This document shows positions 47,530 to 60,300 of a stretch of DNA of 64,000 bases, in pieces. Position numbers and translations under genes: made by a program. Origin of the DNA: Arenicola marina (taxonomy: Eukaryota > Annelida > Polychaeta > Arenicolidae); contig OZ025265.1 of the NCBI GenBank assembly GCA_964019135.1, positions 3,038,496 to 3,102,495 of the forward strand, read 5' to 3'. A model generated the notes under the pieces. That model had not been told where the DNA came from and made no database searches. It saw only the letters and a list, made by a program, of their open reading frames with translations. How positions within the stretch are numbered: position 1 is the first letter of the stretch; every line of letters starts with the position of its first letter.

Positions 47530-47755
47530 TGATAAGAGCTGCGATTGGAGAGGGAGAGGTATATGTTGTTAGTAGTTGCGACTGCTTGTATAAATAATTA
47601 ATTGGCTTGGTAGGGGCTAGGAGAGCCAGCCACTGGTGTGATACCTTAAAAAGGGGTGTGATCGGAGAGGCAGAGGTGAATGTTGTTAGTATAATCGCGA
47701 CTGCTTGTATAAACAATTAATTGGTTTTGTTGGCGGGATGGGATTAAGCAGGGAT
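47530..47755 (+). repeat. 117-bp imperfect tandem duplication
   Basis: GCGATTGGAGAGG...CGACTGCTTGTATAAA.AATTAATTGG occurs twice, offset by 117 bases, with about a dozen differences. Intergenic. Confidence 0.85.
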
Positions 47756-48611
47756 ACAGAGGGGGCGAGGGGTGGAGAGGCCAAAGTCTGGTTGCTGCTT
47801 ATAATATGTAGTTTTCTGCAAATGGTTCTGGGTGCCTGCCAACCCGGTTTTGAGGCCAAAGTTGGGATGCTGCTTCTAGCTAATATGTATGCGGCTTCAA
47901 ATAAACAGTTTAGCGTAGTTATTTCTGCTTTATAGCTGTAGAGAATGGGCTTTTTTTGCCCAGTGTCTGTCTAACCTATTTTTTAGTATGTTCAAGCTTG
48001 GGGCAGTCAAGCCTTTAGTTCATCATATTTATATTTACAACAATCTTATACTATTGCTTATATAAGCACAGCTATATAATTTGTATGCATTAAAGCAATG
48101 GTTTCAAACCATTTTATATTGCTCAAGGCATAAGTCACAGGACAGTGGACAAGAAATTGTCTTTTATATACATGTATAAAATTTAATTCAGGCCCCCAGA
48201 GAATTACCTAGGAGATCGATTACATTTTTATTTAGGAGCTCAAATGGCCATCAGAAAATTATATAATTTTTAAGTATACATCAGTCATCACTGAAATATC
48301 AACATTGATTAATATCTGTAGGAATATTTCTACAAGCAGTGATTTAAATATCTTGTATAATAAATTAAATATCATTCTATATTTAACTTAATGGAAACAT
48401 CACTCATCAGGTAGTCATCAGGTGACTTTACATCATTTTGGTCCAAAACATGTGCTGTAATTATATAAGCAGCATTGCCATTGGAAATGATAAATCATAA
48501 GACACTGGCAATGTGCTACAGCACTGGTAGTGGTACTGCTCATACTGGACTGTGGAGTGGCACTGGCCACGGACACGATGCCAGTGCCAGTGCCAGTGCA
48601 GCAGTGGCAGT

Positions 48612-48716
48612 ACTGTCAATAGCCTGAATGTTCAGACGTTACAGTCCTGACACTTGTTCTTGTTACAGTCACAAGAACAAGTGTCAGGACTGTAACACTT
48701 TCAGGCTATACTGTCA
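48612..48716. repeat. Long perfect-stem inverted repeat
   Basis: Arms 48638-48663 and 48671-48696 are perfectly complementary over 26 bases, beginning GTTACAGTCCTGACACTTGT, with a 7-base loop TACAGTC. Imperfect pairing continues outward (AGCCTGAA against TTCAGGCT). It sits next to a CAGTGC/CAGTGGCA-rich stretch at 48545-48615. No T-run follows, so it is not a bacterial-type terminator. Confidence 0.93.
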
Positions 48717-49369
48717 AGTGATGTTTACTTTCGTGAATGTCAACAGATCGGAGCGTCTGTGCGTACTATAATTGCGCTTTATCAATCGTAGATCACGTAA
48801 TTGACCTATCACACGTGCTTACCTCAATATAGTTATCAGCGATAATCACAGACACTGATAAACGACATACACTGCCTGTCACACCGTCACCGGTTCACAA
48901 CGCTAACGTGGCGTCAGCAGCCGCAAAGTTTTGATCTCGCAAAGTCTCGAGAAACTGGGCAATCTTATACTAGATGGCGCCACCACCTTGGCGCCACCTT
49001 CAAGTGTTTCCGTTGTCCCGCTAGGCGGCGATATCACTCTACCGACTATCCTCTACCCAGCTGAGCAGCAGATGAACCCAAAGTGGCCGTACATCGAATG
49101 TATGCTACCATCTTATACTAGATCATGAGGTGTATCGTGAGAAATATAATATATTAGATTTTGCTGTATAAAGCAGATTCATAATGATGAGGTTGATGCT
49201 GCGGCAATGGGTATATAACTTAAATCTGGTTCAAACGGATCCATCCGCTTTCGCTCTTGGGAACCTTTATTAATGCATATCCCCTTCGTCTGGTCGCTGA
49301 CTACAAACAGTTTCGATCAAGGAAAACGTGACAAGACCATGATACAGACGGTTCAAGGACAATTCCCCC

Positions 49370-49610
49370 TCGGACACCGCCCCCCCCCCCCCCCCGCCCC
49401 GGACCATTCCCCCCCGGACAATTCTCCCCCGACAATTCCCCCCCGGACAATTCCCCCCTACGACAAGTCCACCCCGGATAATTCCCCCCCGGATAACTCC
49501 CCCCGGACAACTCCCCCGGGACAATTTCCCCCTAGGACATGTCCCCCCGGGATAACTTCCCCGGGACAACTCCCCCCCACCCCCCCGCCCCCACCCTTCC
49601 CCACCACTGC
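49370..49610. repeat. C-rich CCCCCCGGACAATT repeat block
   Basis: Degenerate units of about 14-16 bases, CCCCCCGGACAATTCC on the + strand. The same motif appears reversed at 49745-50390, about 140 bases away. Confidence 0.93.
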
Positions 49611-49744
49611 GTAGATACCACAGGAAGATATAAATCATGCAATATTTCGAATATGTATTAAAATCAGTCAAAACTAAGTAAAACAAAATCTTGGTGGAAT
49701 ATGAAAATGCATATGAAAATATTGGCCCCGGCTGGGTTTTTTTC

Positions 49745-50390
49745 CGACCGGGGACTGGCTGTCTGGGAGGGTTTTTTCGGGGGGGGGGGGGGGTGGGTGG
49801 GGGGTTGTCCGTTTGTGGGTATGTGTTTCTAGGGAATGGTTACCGTCCGGGGGCAATTGCTCGGAGGGAAATTGTCTGGGGTGGGGGTAGAGGGGGGTGG
49901 GGGGGGGGGGTTCCGGGTGGCAATTGCCCGGAGGAAGTCATGAGAGGGAATTGTCCTATTGCGAGGGGCATTTTCGGGAAGGGATATTGCGGGGGGAAAT
50001 GGTCTCGGGAGGAACCTACCGTGGGAATTGTCCTAGGGGGGTATTGTCGAGGGGGGGGGGGGCGAGGGAATGGTTCGGGGGTGGGGGAAGTGTCTAAGAA
50101 CCGGGAAATTGCCCAGGGGGGAATAGTCGGGATGGGGAGTTGTCCGAGCGGGCGATGTCCGGGGGGGAGTTGTACCGGGGAGAGTTGTCCCGGGGGAGTT
50201 GTCTCGGCGGGAGTTGCCCGGAGGGACTTGTCCTAGGGGGGATTTGTCCCGGGGGGAGTTGTCCGGGTGGGAGTTGCCCTAGGGGGGAATTGTTCGGGGG
50301 GGGAATTGTTGGGGGGAAATTGTCTGGGTGGGGGGGGTCTGCGGGGGAACTGACCGGGGGGTAATTGTCCGGGGGGAGTGGCCCTGCTCC
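49745..50390. repeat. G-rich GGAATTGTCCGGGGGG repeat block
   Basis: Complementary orientation of the block at 49370. Units read GGGGGGAATTGTCC on the + strand, with many G-runs of 4-12. Together the two form a large imperfect inverted repeat around a 140-base AT-rich spacer. Confidence 0.93.
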
Positions 50391-53300
50391 CGATACAGAC
50401 ACAGGGGCCGATCCAGGAAGTTGAAAAGGGAGGAGTTCACTTTTACGACGTTGGGGGAAGGGTTTAATAGTTAAAAAGTGGGGGGTCCACACGTCAGATG
50501 GCCTAAATTTTTGAATCGATAAACCGCATTTTTCCTCAAGCAGGAAAAGGGGGAGGGGGACTGATAATTACAAATGACAGTTAAATTAAGGCCAACTTGC
50601 CCACGGTGCTCGCGCATAGATTTTCTTTTTACAAGTAAACTGCCGATTAGGCGTGCGTAGAAGCTGATTGTATTATGACGCTGAATTGCAGAAACGGTGT
50701 CTATCAAAAAACACTGGTTTGCGCACGGCTGTCGCACAACTCGACTCCAGTTTATGACAAGTGATAGGATCGGCTGAAAACAGCCATCAAGTGGAGTTGA
50801 CATCACTGATTATTTCGAATGTGTTGTCGGCGCTCGCCAAGGCTGCCTCTTTAATTAACCCATTGATCCTATTGGTATTTTTACATGGATGACTTGTCTG
50901 TGAACTGACAAAATAAGGATAATGCTAAAGTGCTTCTCTAAACAAAGACGTACGCGGCGAATATTATCGTATAGATATTACATGTATTGCCCATTGATTT
51001 GTTATTTTAAACCACCATCGGTTAAACACAATTCACAAATAGAATATTCTATGATCGAAACATTGATTTGTTTTCATATAAGCAATTATGCCACGTCTCC
51101 CGTTTGCTCCAAACGAACCCCATTCGCTGCGCATGCGCACACGTCAACCGGACACTTTATCACGGCGGACAGGTTATCATGCTACACCGGCCTTTTAAGC
51201 TGCTGCCAGTGGAGGTGCTCACCCCTACCGAGCGGTACTGATAGGAGTCTATGAGCCTGACCAAGGGGGCAATCGGGATCTCGAGGGCCGGGTGGTCATG
51301 ATTCTGTTGTGAGGTGTGGCGCTGGGGTCAGGCGGTATAGTTCAAACATCACCTGCGGCACGACATATAAAGTCCGCATAGATGCACAGGAGAATAGCTG
51401 TGACATCTGCAGTTGTGTATGTCAAAATGAAGTAAAATATCCAACCGTTCCTTGTGGTAGTGCAGATCAACTGCTTTTCTGTACTGTGGAGGGGGTATAG
51501 AATATTTGAAAAGTAAAGAAGTATAAATTAAACCATATGTCGTCCCCAAAAGTATTGCTCCATGTCAGTGGCAATTATGCGAGTCCCTTTGTTGATAGCC
51601 CTCTCTCTCTGGCCTTGGTACATATTGTAAAATTGTTGACAACGTTTGATTTTGATGTATTACGGGCAGACATTGGACGAGTGAAGACTCTCGTTATAAA
51701 ATACAGAGAAAATTTATAGTTTGAATGATAATTAAATGAAACAGATTATAGTTTGAATATGTTAAATAAATCGTAGTGTTTGCTATAAGTTCTGATATGT
51801 ATTTAAGTTAAAGCCAACTATCAATATGACTATTAAGATGAAGCACATAAGAAATATCGTGTTTATCGGCATAAAAATAGCTGAAATATGTATAAATTGG
51901 CGATCAATTAATCGGATTAAATAAAAAAAGTTATACTTTGTCCATTTTGTAAAAGATTGTTAAAACTTAAAAATATGGTTCTTGCAGATCCTGAAATATA
52001 CGTCAGTTTTTGAGCAATTAATCTGAATAAACAAGAATTTGTTGCTGTCATTTTTTCGATTTAATTAAAAATCATGGTTTGTTTGCCATTGGGAAATCAA
52101 AAGTTGCAATTCGGTTTACAAGTCGAAGCAGTTTATCTTTTATTTTTTGTTTGTTAGATAAAATTATCTTCATTGCTATGATATATATGAAGACGAATAT
52201 ATATCTGTATTTTGTTATCTAATAGTGGTATATATATATGCAGTAATTAAGCTGGCGATGTAAGAGTCTATCGGAATTGTGAAATACGCGGTATCCCTAA
52301 TTTGTCTTGGCTGTCTTGGTTCTGAATAAATGTGCCCTGTTATACCAACCAAAGGCTACTTTATTATTTTAATTCCGGCTAATTCCAAGTGCTTATTGTT
52401 TTCATTGTTTGTTTTATTACTACAGGGCACAATTAGCCCAGCTTAAGAGCCATTTTAATATAGCATTACTTCTTGTACATAGCTACGACCAATCATTATC
52501 GACAAAGAAAAACAACGGTCAAAGTCGTTTCTAAACACTTCAAGCAACACGTGCAAGACTTTATTTTCTTCACCATAATGTTGATATTCAGGTACTTGTT
52601 TTACACTAATAAGAATATTTTAAGGACCGTATCGGCGTATACTTACAACATATGCATTATTTCGATTGTGAAGCAGTTAATGTGTAACATCATATATATT
52701 TTCATTATGAAACACCAATATTGAGCACGTCTACAAGTTTCCGGCCAAGTGCCGATATATAACTCTTGATAGCCAGTGACCGTTTTATTTTTATTATACA
52801 GTACAGTTCCACACTGTAACGCACTGTGCGCATGAATAAAGACAAGGATTTTTAATTGCCGTGAATTATGTCCAAGATAGGTACATGGAAAAACACGCTG
52901 GAATTCATATCGACAAACAGATCGAATTAACACAGGGGCGATTGCCAAGGGCAAAGAAAATTGGACAATATGGCAGATAGAACTTCTCTAAACCAAACGT
53001 AATATTTGCAAATTCATTCGATATATCGACTCTTTTCGCCTGGTTCCGATTTGTTATTAAACCATAATAAACCGAAATAAGCCGTTCTGTCCCAAACACA
53101 TTTGGTTTATACACGCTATACTCTGCATATTTTCTCCTGCAAATGTTGCCCTTCGTCTTGTTGATATCGTCAACAAGTGTCAACAAATCAACAAAATGAA
53201 CATTCATGAGGGATTTGTGTTACTTTCTTGAAAGAAGGCGGGTGAGGGAACTCGTCTATGATAAGTACAATGTGCCACTATCTAGGAAGAAAAAAACGTC

Positions 53301-53767
53301 CATGTCGTTGATATTGACGAACGGCTATGAACGAGAGCCACACATGTAAGAAACAGATTCATTCCTCCAAGCAACATTTCACACATTTCATTCTGAGGAA
53401 AGCTTATGTTGTTATAATACTCTCGCATCTTGTTTCCTTATAAATTGAAGGTATTTTCGGCTTTGACCCATAAAGCAAAGGAGGTCACTTCCCCATGTTA
53501 TGATGAATACATGTGCTTATTAAATGTTCGTTACACTGACAGATGTATATCTAACTCACGAAATTGACATGCAATATATCAAAGATATCCGGAGCAGACA
53601 AGTAATTGGGATATCGTAACGCCATCTTGTCAAACTTTGTGGATTGCGATCATGGCGGTCAATAGCGTAACAACTCTCCTATCACATTAATATGTTTCGA
53701 AAGATCACGTTAAATTATATCATGATGAATTATAATTTCCTCATTCCCATTTCACGATGAATAACAT

Positions 53768-53925
53768 ACTTCATCCCCATGCAGTTCACAATGAATTACT
53801 TGCCTCCTTATCAGTTCATGATGAATTACTTACCTCCTTACCAGTTCACGATAAGTTATTTTCTTCATTCCCATTTCACGATGAAATTATTTACCTCATT
53901 CCTATTTCACCATAAATTATCCTGC
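53768..53925 (+). repeat. 30-bp degenerate tandem repeat near the CCP gene 3' end
   Basis: About five copies of TTCACGATGAATTACTTACC with TCCTTACCAG, drifting toward TCATTCCCA, ending in a poly-C run at 53928. Probably in or beyond the 3' UTR of the CCP gene. Confidence 0.85.
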
Positions 53926-54065
53926 CCTCCCCCCCCCCCCCCCCTTCAGGACATACTAGAGCGCATTTTCTTCTTTTACGGCTATATAATACCTTACGCC
54001 ATTAATGTAATGTCATAACTTACAATTATCGTACAAGTTATTTGCTTTTCCGTTCAGTTGGTTGC

Positions 54066-54328
54066 CTAGGCGACCGGCGCTATTCTCCTGTGCATCCAGG
54101 CAGACTTCAGGTTGTGCCACAGGCGGTGTTTGAGCTCCCGCCTGAGGTGGGGCAGGTCGAGCCCCACCACCAGCCCCACCGCAAACAGAATCATGACCAC
54201 CCCGAGCGCTCCCGTGGCCACGTGGTCCGCCTGCAGGTCCGACTCGGTCAGGCCCATAGACTTCCAGTACCGCTCGGAAGAGGTCAGCACCTCCTCTGGC
54301 AGCAGAGACTCCCGTTCGTCTGGATCAG
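54066..54328 (-). CDS. CCP gene terminal exon (stalk, transmembrane helix, tail)
   Basis: Acceptor GATCAG. An acidic stalk (DPDERESLLPEEV...) precedes the hydrophobic helix ATGALGVVMILFAVGLVVGL. A basic tail DLPHLRRELKHRLWHNL ... ends IAPVA with TAG at 54066-54068. The basic residues after the helix fit a type I orientation with a cytoplasmic C-terminus. Confidence 0.9.
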
Positions 54329-57300
54329 CTGATCGACGAAATAATGAGAGGAATTATTGACATTAGTAAAGCAAATAGCTAGCGCAAGCGAACTCTTAAG
54401 GCAACAAAAGGCTTACGACTTTCATTTCGCTTAACAGCCCCCATGAAACGTTTTCGGATTTGGAGTAAATATCAGCTGTACATAAATGTATTCAAGCAAA
54501 GAGAGGTCGAAGCCTATTATGTCATGTCTTTAATAATTAAATCAGCTGCCCCACAAACTTAACGAATACATTATTCAATGTTAACACTGGATGTATACTT
54601 CAAATTAAAGTTAATTTATAAGCGACGGGCTAGATGTCTCTTGTCGGTGACCGCCCATCGGCTGCTGTCATAGTGAGTAGTTGTGACGTCAAAATGTTAT
54701 AAACATGACGTCACAATGGGAGTTCCTAAGCAACCGAATGATATGACAAGCACGTGCATGGCATTCGTCATCCCGCGAAAGATATTCTTTATGGCAAGCC
54801 GAAGTGAGATTAATTTTGAATATTACTCTAGATGTATCCCCTCGGAATATCTCAATTAATAAATATACGCTTCCATTTTTTAGGTAGCACCTATCCATAT
54901 TATCCCATTTCTCTCATATAAGGCCCAACACATGGCATTGCTCAGTTGCATCTGTACATATGATTTACTTCATATGATTACATGAACCTCGTTACTGGAC
55001 ACAAACTGGCAAATAACCTCTTTGTTATGGCGAAAATCGCCATCATGTCGGTCAGTTCTGTTTGTGTGTGTGTGTCTGTCTGTCTGTCTGTGCGCGCGAT
55101 AACTGTCGAACACTTGCAGCTATCAAACTTGTCAAACTTCGCCAACAGATTCTAGAAGTCTAATCTCAGGTCAAGTTCGTTGCCGGATAAAATCGGTCGG
55201 ACGTCGACGTCACAGTGACGTCATACGTCCAAAACACATTTTTAGGCATAAATCGCTTAATATTATAACCATCAAATTTGACGTGGGACCAATAGTTTGC
55301 GAGCACGTCATGTCAAAATGACAACATTGACGTCACAAAATTCAGGTACAGGTACGGTATTCTAATCGTTATCAAAATTTGCAGTGACCTTAAGAGTAAA
55401 TCTGAGGTACTGTATGTCAAAAATCGGAGCGACCGGTCTAGCGGTTATGACGTACCGGGTCATTTCAATTTAAAAGGAACGAAATTCACGGTGCCCTCAA
55501 TATTGACCGTACAAACTTGAAAATGGTATAGAACACTGAGGAATTGTATTGCCCGTCAGGGAAAAATGTGGTTAAAATTCGCCGTGTTAACACTTTTGCG
55601 TAAATCAACTAAAATAACATTGCAATGGAAAAACTATACGGCGTTTCCGTTCGCCTAACGCGACCCCCCTCTCGCCGCCCCAACCATGGCCTTCTCCATG
55701 CCCGCCAATACACACACGCATTCTGGCTTTGATTCGCTTCACTGGCGCACACTACTGCCTTTATCCACACCCACCCCTACCTTACACCCCTGCCCTATGT
55801 ATTGCTGGCCGGTCCGCTGCCCTTCTGCTACTTGCTGCATGGTTCTCTTACCGTGAACCGAGAGCCGACTTCCTCCACCACCCCCCCCCCCACCCGCGGG
55901 CCTCAACTGAGGTCGAGGTGACAGCGATTGCATCAGCATGGAAAGCTACGAAACGCTGTAATTCCCTTAATAATCGGCCCAGAAGATCCCGGTTTGATTT
56001 ATAATGTGCAGCGGGACGACCCCCATGCATCAGTCATGCGTCATCAGACGTCCATTTAAGCCGTAAAATCTCAGCCGCCAGGGTGATATGCCTTGTAATA
56101 TATGTTACCATGTTAATCGCAGTCCACACTAATTGGCGACTGACCACGCCTACTCCTACAGACTGGTGACACCAAACTTACCCACACAGACTGGTGACAC
56201 CAAACTTACCCACACAGACTGTTGACACCAAACTTACCCACACAGACTGGTGACACCAAACTTACCCACACAGACTAGTGACACCAAACTTACCCACACA
56301 GACTGGTGACACCAAACTTACCCACACAGACTGGTGACACCAAACTTACCCAGACAGACTGGTGACACCAAACTTAGCCACACAGACTGGTGACATCAAA
56401 CTTACCCACACAGACTGGTCACACCAAACTTACCCACACAGACTGGGGGGCGCTTTAGAATCCATTCTCCATTTCCGCCGCACGTGGTTTCAATGTCACC
56501 AGACAACAGGATGTGGCCCGGGAAACATTTGTAGCGTGCCGTGTGCACTCGGGCGTAGCGATCAATCCGCCAGGTGGCGTTCACGACGTTCGCTGGGTTC
56601 GGACAACGGATGTCTGGAACATCAGTGTAAAGAGCGTAATTACTCCCTTAACAGATACTTAAAACAGACCGTTGTCGATTATAAGGAAATGTGCGAGACT
56701 TAGATGGCAGCATAATCGCCGCCAATCGGGCCTGACGGGCGAGAGGGGCCGGAGGGGGCGGAAGGGAGCAGGAGGGGCCGGGACGGGGCGGGAGGCCCGG
56801 CCGGGGCTGGGCGATGGTGGGAGGGGGCGTGTTACAGGAAATCATTTTCTTTTGCAGATAAGTTGGGTATGGAGGCTCTTCGAGACATAAGTAAAAAGTC
56901 GTCATTTACCCATTCATTCATTGGATATTGGTAATGACATCAATAATGCATACGCACAATTAGTAAGATGATAACGATTTATAAAGCAAATTAACTTAGT
57001 CTCCTTTGCTTCGATGTCGAAAACAAACCCTTTAGAGGGGAGTAGTCATGAAATGTGCATTACCTCTCGAAAGTTTAAACATCTATGGCATAATGTGATT
57101 TGTAGAAGCTTAAGGAGAACAGTTAATTTACGAAATCGATAATTTACATTGACAGCACACGAACGACAACTCTGACAACCTTTATTAATATTTATGCACA
57201 GAATGGCGTAGAAATTGTATTCGTGACAGTCACCTTGACACGAGGGGGCCGATCCAGACCAATTTCCAGACGACTGACACGTTCTGACCTCATCCCCGGC

Positions 57301-60300
57301 AGCCAATAGCAGGCCTTCCTCACACGTGTAGGCGACGGTTGCCCCGACAACCAGCCCTTCCATGGCGATGATTTCACTCCCGGAAAGTTGGTTCGGTACA
57401 TAGCACTGAAGGGCTTAGGTAAATAAAACAGAACAATCCATTAGCTGAACACCAATGTACATGTACACGCTATTGAATCTTCTGACAGAGGGTCTAGAAT
57501 TAAAGAAGGACATATGTTTACATATTTAATTAAACTTCAGAATTGTGAAGCACCTTTGTGCTTTGATATGGCTTAAGTTACCCCCAGGGTTGATAGTGAT
57601 GGAGGGGTGAGGTAGTTTTACGCATAATTTATCTAAGAGAAAGGAAGCATCAGAAATAACTTGACAAATGTATTTATTCAAATAACTGTTAGCGGTGGGA
57701 AGCTGATAAAAAAACCTAAACAATTCGGACATATCATCAGGTGTCATGCATTAGTTATAAAATAAAATGCCACAATTATTTCTTCCTCCCTTTAAAACAA
57801 TAAATAGCCATGCCAAAGGTCAACTTATATGACATTTTGCCTGCTTACGGACACACAGTAGTGCGTCGTCATCCCACAATCCATCGGGGTTACATGTGAC
57901 GCGTCCTTCGCCGCCAGAGGGTTCAAAGTTCACGTGACAGGTGTACACAGCCTGACTGAAGACAGTCGTCTCGTTGTATTGCACAGTAGTGTGGTTTACT
58001 GACGGCGGGGGGCCACAGTCAACAACTGGCAACAAAGAAAATATGATAGTTGTCTCAGTTAAGTGTTTTAACACTTCTAAATATGTGCAAGTTTATGATA
58101 ATTAGTGAATATATCTATAACATTTGTAAAAATGTGGTGACTTTGAAATGTGGTGAAATTCATTAAAAAACTTGTATTGTGCGCAAATTAAATAACAATT
58201 TGCGGATATATTGATAAGTTCAATATAATATTTGAGAGTGTTTTAATTAGGTGTAATTAGGTGCAACCGACTCAGTGGCGTTAAACAAAGATAGAGCGGT
58301 CAGACCCAGGCCCTTACCCCACCCTCTCAGCTCTTGATACTTACTTTTACATCTTGGAACATCCGCGGACCAAGCACCATCTGGCGAGCAAAACAATGCG
58401 TCACTTCCGTTGATGACGTATCCATGACGACACATGAAGAACATCCGGGAACCAATCGTAAGGCCCTCGATGTCAAAGGTCAAGTTAGGATCCATGACTT
58501 CGGTGGTCACGTTTTCGCACTTTATCTCTGAAAGATGAAAGGAGAGGTGGTATAGCTTCATATAGCATATCCATATTAGATATTTACAGCAGTGGCCGTA
58601 TTTTACTTATATTGTCCTTTTTTTACAGTGCCAAGTGTAGCATATTATGGCAATTGTGGACAGATTGTGATAAAAATATCGTGTAACCGATGGAAGTTAT
58701 AAGCCTTACAACAGTAGAAGTTCCCCGTAAAAGTCACACAAATTAGCATTGTTCGCTATTATGCTTTCAAATTTCTTACCCTGACATCTGACGTCACCAC
58801 CTGTCCATTGCCCACTAGACAGACACGTTCTGTTGACATCTCCATCTGCCAGAATGTAGTTCCTCTGACACTGACAGGTCAGTGTCTGGTTTACCATTGC
58901 CTGTGTCGGCATGCAACGCACCCCAACGCCCTCTTCCGGCACAAGGCAGAGAATCTCTGTGCCGACGAAGAGACAGATTCATGAGGAATTCAGATATTGC
59001 TTGGTAAAGACATGAGTCGTTGATATGTAGGATGCGTTTGACACCAGACTCTCATCCTACAGCAGCATATTAATGCACGATGCAGTACATATGGACTGCG
59101 AGGTAGAGGGAGGTTGGTTGGTTGTATATTCAGGACGCTTTAACCAATTCTAGTCATATTGCGTCGATGGGAGAAGGAAGGGCGAGCGGAGCCTTGTCCC
59201 CGGGGTAACCCCCTACACCTTGCGAAGAAGGATATAGAATCTTTATCCTGTAACGACACAAAAATGACCACAGCGGGGCTAGAACCATCGATCCACGTGC
59301 TGTTAGGCTCTCAGGCGGCCCGAGCACTCGATCCGTGCGACCGCTCTAACCCACTGAGCTATCGGGCAGCCTCGGGAGGAGGGAGGGGAGCGGGGTGTTC
59401 ACTTTGAATGGGGTGAGCTTCCCCGAACGAGAACGGGTGGTCACAGCAAAGTAAGGGGTGCACAAAAGGGGGATGTTCTACAACCTAACATGGAGTAGCG
59501 CTAAACACGGGCCTTCACGTTCAAAACTAAGGGGGGGGAGGCTAATTAAAGAAGGGGATCTATGATCCCTGGATCCAACAATGTAGTTGAATATGTAATG
59601 CATGATTGAACCTTGAGGTCAGCTCAATATAAGCAGGATACTTAATTGTCCACTTTGGAATACTTTTATATAGAGACTTGCACCAACGAGTGGGCCTACT
59701 ACTATTGCTCTAATGGCTGCCCACAATAATAGGTGCGACTTACACACACCATGACTATATATAACTACTGGTATTTCAAGATGCCTATTGCGAGATGTTT
59801 AACCAGGGTCCCAAAACGCTCTGTGTGGTATCACGCACCACATCACACTAACCTTGACAGATGAGGTCATCGATCTGCCAGGATCCGTTCACGAGACAGG
59901 TCCAGACCTGACTTCCGGCGATGTACTTGTATCCCTCCGCGCAGCCGACTTCCAGCGTCTCCCCGACCCCGAGTCCCGTCATGGCGACGATCCGGGAATG
60001 GGCGCTGAGCCACGGAGAGGGATCCGGACAAAGAGTCCCTGCCATGGTCAAGTAGCATATTTTTTAGGATTTGCAAATTAGTTGGCGATTTACGTCTTAC
60101 ACAGGGTCGGATCCAGATATGCTGGAAAATGGGGGGCCGGTTTGGAGTAATGGCCTAACTTTATGGTTTTCACCTGTTAAATGGTATACATTTTGGCCCC
60201 AAAGGAGGGGGGGGGGCGCCGGGTCGCCCCCTTGGATCCGCCCCTGTTACATATAGACTTGTACCACATTTTAAATATATATTTATTTCACTTGTCCTTT

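Larger units (their letters stand above)
44989..53760. other. Intergenic region between DNAJC10 and the CCP gene
   Basis: No exon with protein homology was found on either strand. It includes the DNAJC10 promoter side (a CACGTG at 45077-45082; no ER stress element seen), a 117-bp duplication at 47530-47755, a poly-G run near 47262, a strong hairpin at 48612-48716, and opposed C-rich/G-rich arrays at 49370-50390. 50800-53700 is AT-rich with nothing recognised. Confidence 0.6.

Noticed and set aside
49691..50236. 181-codon Gly/Cys-rich open frame
   Set aside because: Product of G-rich satellite sequence, with no homology or exon signals.
50922..53207. Several 60-110 codon open frames on both strands
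   Set aside because: AT-rich sequence with no domain, no codon pattern and no splice context.
57404..57410. Alternative acceptor CTTCAG for CCP module 10
   Set aside because: It would start the exon in phase 0, whereas all other CCP exons and the preceding donor need phase 1. ACCTAAG six bases upstream satisfies the frame.
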